From: Odontocerum albicorne
Lineage: Eukaryota > Arthropoda > Insecta > Trichoptera > Odontoceridae
Reading direction: 5' to 3'
NCBI GenBank assembly: GCA_949825065.1
Contig: OX463848.1
Span: forward strand, 34,067,491 to 34,131,490
DNA length: 64,000 nt
The notes under the pieces are model-generated. The model did not search any database. It was not told the DNA's origin and saw only the letters and a list, made by a program, of their open reading frames with translations. Both the position numbers and the translations under genes were made by a program. Positions 59,155-64,000 of this stretch are shown piece after piece. Position 1 is the first letter of the stretch, and each line of letters starts with the position of its first letter.

Positions 59155-59525
59155 TTACATACATACGTGTACATACAGTTGGGGTAGACAGAAAAGACAG
59201 AACACCAGGCTTTCCTGTCTCGACACACATAATTAACCTCATCCACATCCATCATAAACTCTCTCATACAACTTCTATGATTTCTATGACTTTCTATGTT
59301 TTCTTCTTTCAGAATATTATTTCAAACATAATTTCCTTGGTCTTCCTCTTACACGCATTTAACTCAAATTTGCACTATATAATACATCTGTTTTGTTAGT
59401 CTTTCTTCATTCATTTGCACAAACCTTCAAACTTCAACATGTCCAAACCATCTCAACTTGCTATTCTTCATCTTTCTCAACCATCAGCCTTCAGTTCACA
59501 CTCATTCATAATCATTCTAATATGG
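59155..59525 (-). mobile_element. LINE-A 3' fragment
   Basis: CATACATACGTGTACATACA tail, GTTGGGGTAGACAGAAAAGA, CACCAGGCTTTCCTGTCTCG, AACTCTCTCATACAACTTCT, TTTTCTTCTTTCAGAATATT, CCTTGGTCTTCCTCTTACAC, TTTCTTCATTCATTTGCAC, ATGTCCAAACCATCTCAACT, CAGCCTTCAGTTCACACTCA. Confidence 0.8.
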
Positions 59526-59852
59526 AGTTTCACAAAGTTCAAACCGAAACTTTTGATAAACCACTAAGAGGTGAAACAGTTAATGGTCTTGTTTTAATTA
59601 TATCAATCAACATCCCTCTATAAATCAATCTTCAATCTCTTACATGAAGCTATATTCCAAATCTTTTTGCATTTGTTGATTGCAAAATCCATTGATTGAT
59701 TGGTAGTCATCACCCTCCGTGGAAAGAGATATATTTTTTCTTTAGATCAGGATACATCTCGGTTTCTCATTGATGTACCCAACCTATTGGATTACCAAAT
59801 TTCTCTTTTAAATATCTATCTTTTGAGCTTCAATCTCGTCCCTTCAAAATGG
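59526..59852. other. no gene recognised
   Basis: Moderately AT-rich. Small frames without domains. Confidence 0.45.
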
Positions 59853-60258
59853 GTTGTATTGTATTGTATTACATTTTCGTTGTATACAGTACAACCTGGC
59901 GGACGTATTACCATGTTGAAATATCTCTCAACCAACAAGAGATATGTCAAAATGGCCTTAACACTTGCCTTACTGTGCTAAAAAAAAGTGCTGGACGCTA
60001 AGCGTCCAGTGAAAAAATGATGTTTTAAATTTAAATAATGTAAAATCTGCCAGGTTATTTTTTTATTATTAGCTATAAAAATCATTTCATTATGTATTAA
60101 AACGTCGAATAATCAAATAAAATATAAGTCCTGGTCACTCGCTATCCATCACAGGGCGGCAAGTGTTAAATGAAACGAAGATTAGAATCCTTTTTGAACC
60201 CGCAACCTCTGAGCTGGCGTCCGATAGGCGTTTTATCAACTAGGCCACAGAGATTGTC
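59853..60258 (-). repeat. SINE-1 copy split by a TTAA element
   Basis: Left part 59853-59961: GTATTGTATTACATTTTCGT, TATACAGTACAACCTGGCGG, TGTCAAAATGGCCTTAA. The right part resumes at 60166: TTAAATGAAACGAAGATTAG, TTTTTGAACCCGCAACCTC, AGGCGTTTTATCAACTAGGC, CACAGAG. The GGCCTTAAGTGAAAACC word of intact SINE-1 is broken exactly at its TTAA, which is duplicated. Confidence 0.9.
59962..60165. mobile_element. piggyBac-like MITE, subfamily 2 (204 bp)
   Basis: TTAA on both sides (59958-59961, 60166-60169). Ends CACTTGCCTTACTGTG and, reversed, CACTTGCCGCCCTGTG. The left end continues as CTAAAAAAAAGTG and then a perfect 9-bp hairpin (CTGGACGCT A AGCGTCCAG, 59991-60009). The end sequence TTACTGTGCTAAAAAAA is shared with copy 1 at 22400, so these are related subfamilies. 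Confidence 0.9.
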
Positions 60259-60259
60259 A

Positions 60260-61470
60260 TCTGTTGTTGCCATCAGTAGGAAGAATAAATTATGAAAGAT
60301 TTACAAAAAATATCTATACACGTTGTATAGAAGGTACGAGAAGTTTGGAAAGACTTGTAAAAACGTGGCACCACCAAATGAACAATATTTTTAAACAGAA
60401 GAGCTAAAAGCCTATATAATAGGCGAGTATAGATGTTTAATTTTATTTTTATTTATTTTATTTGTTATTTGAAAAAACACATAAATGTAATTAATGAAGA
60501 TTTTCACACAATGCATGTCATTTAAATATAATACAAATGGTTAATATCCCAATTACCAGTGTTCATCTCTTGCATAGTTCCACCATGTCAGTAGTTTAGT
60601 GGAAATATTACTAATTATATCAAATATACGGAAAAAATAAAGCACTCATTCCTCAGTCAATTCTAACCCTATCTTCCTGTACTCTAACAGTCTTGAATGT
60701 ATAATATTATGTCCACATCCGAAACAGCTATCACATTACCTATATACTCACGGCATATTCCTTCTACTAGATTATGTGACTCGATGTCACTTCTAAATGT
60801 AGATACGCTGAACAAAGTAGATCTGCTATGAGAGAGAGAGTTATAGAATTGCAGGTGAGTTCACAATTCCATTCAAGACTTTATAAAGAAATACAAGATC
60901 AAAAGTACGTCTGCGATCATCAAACGATTGAAGATCGACAATTACTGTGTGATCCAAGAACACTTAGCAACCCCTCAATATTTTACAGGCACCTCAAAAA
61001 AGTTCGTGGCTGAAGCGAAAGACGTGTGCCATAATAAAACACAAGCTTTATTCTCTTTGTCTACTCCAAAAGAGATTCGATAAATTTCTTTTCCATTAAA
61101 TTGTAATTATTGTATAGTATAAAAAACAAACTACAACAGTTTCAAAATAAACATTCCTGTAGGATTCGTACCGTATTTATTTCCTTTAAATAATACACTT
61201 GTTACGGACCCCGGCCGATTTAAACAGGTAGATTGACATAACATATACAGATGGATGTATCAATATGTTTGATACAGACCAAGTGGGAGAGTGGTACAGC
61301 GCGTGTACGCGACTGTGAATCCAACACCTCTCTGCACAATCAAATTGTTACCTTCAAATTCTTTTCATTGTTATTCCATCATATTACTTGGGGACGTTCA
61401 ACTTAACAAGTATTTATTTTATTTCTTTGACTATAATAAATCATGTTTGATTCAATGCGTTCTGGATGTC
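60260..61470. other. no gene recognised in 1.2 kb
   Basis: AT-rich. The plus frame 60828-61013 (61 codons, ERVIELQVSSQFHSRLYKEI..) has no domain. 61035-61085 resembles a LINE-A end (TTTATTCTCTTTGTCTACTC). 61280-61330 has tRNA-head-like words (GTGGGAGAGTGGTACAGCGC) but no B box. Confidence 0.4.
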
Positions 61471-61473
61471 GTT

Positions 61474-61866
61474 TGAGGTGCATAGCCGCGCGGTAACACA
61501 CTGGACTTCCGTGTGGGGAAGGTCACCGATTTAAACCCCGCGCTGTGCTATTCTTCTCGAATGGCACAAGCATTTTTTCCGCCTAGTATTCGGGGGTATA
61601 AGAATACCAATGACTTCGATCATATCGATTCTTAAAAAAAAAAAAAATAGAAAAAAAACATGCAGGTGTGCTCCGATTGTCTCACTTCAGGTGTGCCACC
61701 GGATCCAGTGTGGTCGGTGAGTTTGTTGGTGTGCAACAGCTCACTCACTTAAAAAGAAGAAGAAATGAAAACTTTACGGCACAGCATCGCTTTCCAACTG
61801 AATTAATGTTTGAATGGCAAGGGAATTCTCGATTACCAGGCCCAGCAACGACGACGATGACGAATG
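61474..61866 (+). repeat. SINE-2, most complete copy
   Basis: Plus strand: head GAGGTGCATAGCCGCGCGGT, AACACACTGGACTTCCGTG, GGTCACCGATTTAAACCCCG (B box), GCGCTGTGCTATTCTTCTCG, then TTCCGCCTAGTATTCGGGGG, TATAAGAATACCAATGACTT, an A-run, GTGTGCTCCGATTGTCTCAC, CGGATCCAGTGTGGTCGGTG, CACAGCATCGCTTTCCAACT, GGGAATTCTCGATTACCAGG, and the end CCCAGCAACGACGACGATGA. About 390 bp with an ACG-type tail. Confidence 0.85.
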
Positions 61867-62064
61867 TCGTTTACATAATACACACAACTGTATCTCAAGT
61901 CCAACTCAGGCAAAAAACCATAAAAAAGCCATGACAAAGACATAAATATTATATAAAACACTTCAAAGTATCACAAAATGTTAAACACACACATTTATAA
62001 GGATGGTTACATAATTAAGAGTTGAACTAGTAAAAGGATCCAACTTACAGTTGACATGTTAGGA

Positions 62065-62450
62065 CATCAATTGTAGTAAAATGACAATTTAAATAGCGCC
62101 ATTTAGAAAGCAAACTCTCATCAAGGGTGCTCTAAATCAGGATTTGACAGATTAAAAATATTATAAACTAAATATATATAGGTAAAGTATGAAGATATAA
62201 AGGTTGTAGCTACGACTATTAGATTGGGTATTTGCCCGAATCTGTATATGTTTAGAGAAACATATTTGGTAAGAAAACCGCAGAAAATTTACCAAGGGAA
62301 GACGAATTACAAAAAAAATCCTTTGAAGATTTTTCAATATGTGATAGAAACTCATTCGGCTTTAGGTGGAGTTTAGTGTATGTGTACGTGTAGTGTTCAT
62401 ATAAAATCATAAATTTAGTAATATTTCCAAAAAAAAGTAAGCTAATGTAA
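62065..62450 (-). mobile_element. LINE-B 3' fragment
   Basis: AAAATGACAATTTAAATAGC, GCCATTTAGAAAGCAAACTC, AAGATATAAAGGTTGTAGCT, CCGAATCTGTATATGTTTAG, GGTAAGAAAACCGCAGAAAA, CCAAGGGAAGACGAATTAC, ACTCATTCGGCTTTAGGTGG. The T-arm-like motif is deleted in this copy. Confidence 0.7.
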
Positions 62451-62457
62451 TAATTTT

Positions 62458-62740
62458 AAGTCAATTTGTAACGCCATATTGTTCCAAATTGTTATGGACG
62501 GTGGTTTTCGATATTTTCAGTATCTTGGCAATATCTCATGTAATTCGGTCGTCATCAGTGGTAATTGGTCTGTCTTCCAGAGTGGACACCATGTTCGAGT
62601 GTCGTATTACGAGATTTTTAAACCACATTCGATATACAAGATCGTTTACTGCATCGTCCCCATATACTGCATCACTTTTTTGGTTAGTTTCGATTTTTTT
62701 CCTTTGCAATTGTAAAAATGCATCAAACACAGATAAAACA
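62458..62740 (-). pseudogene. mariner transposase DNA-binding domain remnant
   Basis: The minus frame reads VYGDDAVNDLVYRMWFKNLV, IRHSNMVSTLEDRPITTDDD, RIT, stop, DIAKILKISKTTVHNNLEQYG. This follows the mariner order: first HTH end (GDDAVxxxxCxxWFxxFxxG), linker (LEDxxRxGRP), second HTH (DIAxxLxISxxTVHxxLxxLG). No ends were found around it, so only an internal piece remains. Confidence 0.7.
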
Positions 62741-62877
62741 TCATTTCTTGATTCATCGAAAGCGCTCTAGAAATTAGAATTAACAATGGCTTAAAAAATG
62801 CGCTAAGTAATTTTCTTTCATAATAATACGAGTATACAATACATTCGGCCAAATTGGTATGAAGGTAGAAATGAAAA

Positions 62878-63165
62878 TTTTGTCTCGACGACGGGATATG
62901 TACATTATATTTTGTCTTGACGATGGTACTCGTATATGTGTAATGTATTTTGTCTTGACGACGGGATATGTACATTATATTTTGTCTTGACGATGGTACT
63001 CGTATATGTGTAATGTATTTTGTCTTGACGACGGGATATGTATATTATATTTTGTCTTGTCGACGGGATATGTATATAATATTTTGTCTTGACGACGGGA
63101 TATGTATGATATATTATATTTTGTCTTGACGACGGGATATGTATATGTTATGTATTATATTTATA
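62878..63165. repeat. minisatellite of mixed 32- and 38-bp units
   Basis: GACGA(C/T)GG starts at 62887, 62919, 62957, 62989, 63027, 63059, 63091 and 63128, giving steps 32, 38, 32, 38, 32, 32, 37. The 32-bp unit is GACGACGGGATATGTA.. TTTTGTCTT. The 38-bp units contain an extra CTCGTA, forming TACTCGTA at 62927 and 62997. The pair 32+38 was then duplicated. Confidence 0.9.
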
Positions 63166-63269
63166 TGATATATTTTTTATCGGTGAATGTATAAATGTAT
63201 TAACTGGATCGATTCTATTTATTATTTATTTTTTGCTTATAATTTATGTGTTTAAGTGTGCGAGCTGAA
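63166..63269. other. AT-rich spacer
   Basis: Nothing recognised. Confidence 0.5.
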
Positions 63270-63370
63270 AATACCAGATGTTCTCGCGGTCGGGTTCGTC
63301 CTTTATTGGTGGGGTTGTGTATCGACTGGGGGGATGTTATGAGATGAGTCCAGACCGTTTGATAGCTTCT
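63270..63370. repeat. dispersed repeat R2
   Basis: Partner of 48125-48220. The conserved core is GGATGTTATGAG(A/C)TG(A/C)G followed by TCCAGACC. Confidence 0.65.
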
Positions 63371-63640
63371 CTCTAAAAAGTATTTTCTTCGGCATTATAT
63401 ATATCCGAATTTTAGGATATACTCGTATATACATACTCGTACTACGTTATCAATAAACCTACATTTATTTATCAATTTATCTATCTGAAACATACGAAAC
63501 TACTTTTCGTACAATATATTATATTTCAAAAACCAAATTTTACGTCATTATTAACTTATCAAAAATGGTCTAAGGATCTCGGGAGTACACGGGTATATTT
63601 AAATATTAAAATTGAACCCCCTCCTCACGTACAATAGTCT
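63371..63640. other. no gene; paired octamers
   Basis: TACTCGTA at 63420 and 63434, 14 bp apart. Otherwise AT-rich. Confidence 0.5.
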
Positions 63641-63935
63641 TCTTTGTAATAAAATAGCGTCTTAATAAAGGCGCCCCCCGTGGCGTCACTTGCCCTTCCC
63701 CTCCGTGCCTCGTTCTTCATCGTCCCGTGCCCCTGATGGACACCACAAACTAGGCACCGGCCCGCGGACCCGGGGGGCCCGGCATCAAAAGGGCCCGATG
63801 GAGACCTAATGGGACCCCTTTCAAGGTGTATCATGACCGATGTCAATTTTTCGGATGATGTCTGTATTTTTGTAGCGTCTGTTTCCAAACGACGATATTT
63901 GCTTTCATTATAAATTGGATTAAAAAAATCCATTT
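63641..63935 (-). other. GC-rich patch with a 102-codon minus frame, unknown
   Basis: 63670-63830 is strongly GC-rich (GGCGCCCCCCGTGGCGTCAC, CCGGCCCGCGGACCCGGGGG). The minus frame includes GPFDAGPPGSAGRCLVCGVH, QGHGTMKNEARRGRASDATG, GAFIKTLFYYKEDYC. Gly/Pro/Arg-rich, with one CxxC. I have a weak impression of transposon-derived sequence but cannot name the family. It could be a GC-rich element end translated by chance. Confidence 0.3.
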
Positions 63936-64000
63936 ACGTTGTATTTCTTATGATGTTAACTCATAACTATCCTTCCAAGTTTTTCTAGGTCTTCCAGAGG

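Noticed and set aside
60828..61013. 61-codon plus frame as a small gene
   Set aside because: No homology, start context or codon pattern to separate it from chance.
61474..61560. tRNA gene on the plus strand
   Set aside because: Head of SINE-2, followed by the family-specific body and ACG tail; no complete cloverleaf.
62878..63165. CRISPR-like array of 32-bp repeats
   Set aside because: Direct head-to-tail minisatellite; the 6-bp length difference is explained by CTCGTA.
1..64000. Bacterial-type operons, phage, or defence systems
   Set aside because: No long operonic frames; base composition, LINEs, SINEs and mariner elements show animal nuclear DNA.

Overview
The window is AT-rich eukaryotic DNA, by eye about two thirds A+T, packed with transposable-element remains. 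The mix points to an arthropod, most likely an insect: a jockey-type LINE, several 5'-truncated LINE families with RTE-like or CR1/L2-like C-termini, at least three tRNA-derived SINE families, mariner elements, hAT elements with 8-bp duplications, and TTAA-flanked piggyBac-like MITEs. I cannot name the order or species. I find no convincing host protein-coding gene, rRNA or functional tRNA gene. Most open frames are accidental or run through repeats.

Layout. 0-3 kb holds tandem arrays (74-bp x3, a 122-bp higher-order repeat, a 68/136-bp repeat). 3-9 kb has truncated copies of two abundant LINE families, called here LINE-A (RTE-like C-terminus, ATGT-type tail) and LINE-B (CR1/L2-like C-terminus, AAT-type tail), plus SINEs. 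10.1-10.7 kb is a fold-back element with 120-bp tandem units. 12.3-13.1 kb is a rearranged LINE-A with a hairpin. 14.36-15.52 kb is a satellite of about 94.5 bp. 17.9-18.6 kb is a 5'-truncated copy of the jockey-type LINE-D. 21-21.8 kb is an inverted-repeat element enclosing LINE debris. 22.4-23.1 and 27.5-28.1 kb are two piggyBac-like MITEs. 23.4-23.7 kb is a probable solo LTR. 24.66-25.17 kb is a 66-bp satellite. 30.76-31.42 and 46.58-46.81 kb are hAT elements. 34.2-35.05, 42.83-43.39, 49.16-50.11 and 62.46-62.74 kb are mariner/Tc1-type elements, all defective. 39.4-40 kb is a 45-bp minisatellite that grew out of LINE-A coding sequence. 52.1-56.7 kb is a nearly complete LINE-D with an intact ORF1 and an ORF2 broken by one frameshift. 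57-64 kb is again SINE/LINE debris, with a 14-bp array, a 32/38-bp array and a third TTAA element inside a SINE.

Functional relationships. LINE-D carries its own Gag-like protein and endonuclease/reverse transcriptase. SINE-1 ends in the same roughly 60-bp sequence as LINE-C, so LINE-C is the likely supplier of reverse transcriptase for SINE-1. The mariner at 49.16 kb keeps a full DD34D catalytic core but appears to have lost its DNA-binding domain.

The most interesting signal is the octamer TACGAGTA (reverse complement TACTCGTA), which occurs about 19 times where I would expect two or three. At three places repeat copies with and without it can be compared, and it behaves as a 6-bp insertion at a TA. 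It equals TA + CG + AG + TA, which is the scar expected if the mariner at 49160-50113 (first bases CG, last bases AG) left two bases from each end on excision. No new defence system or other new protein machinery is visible.
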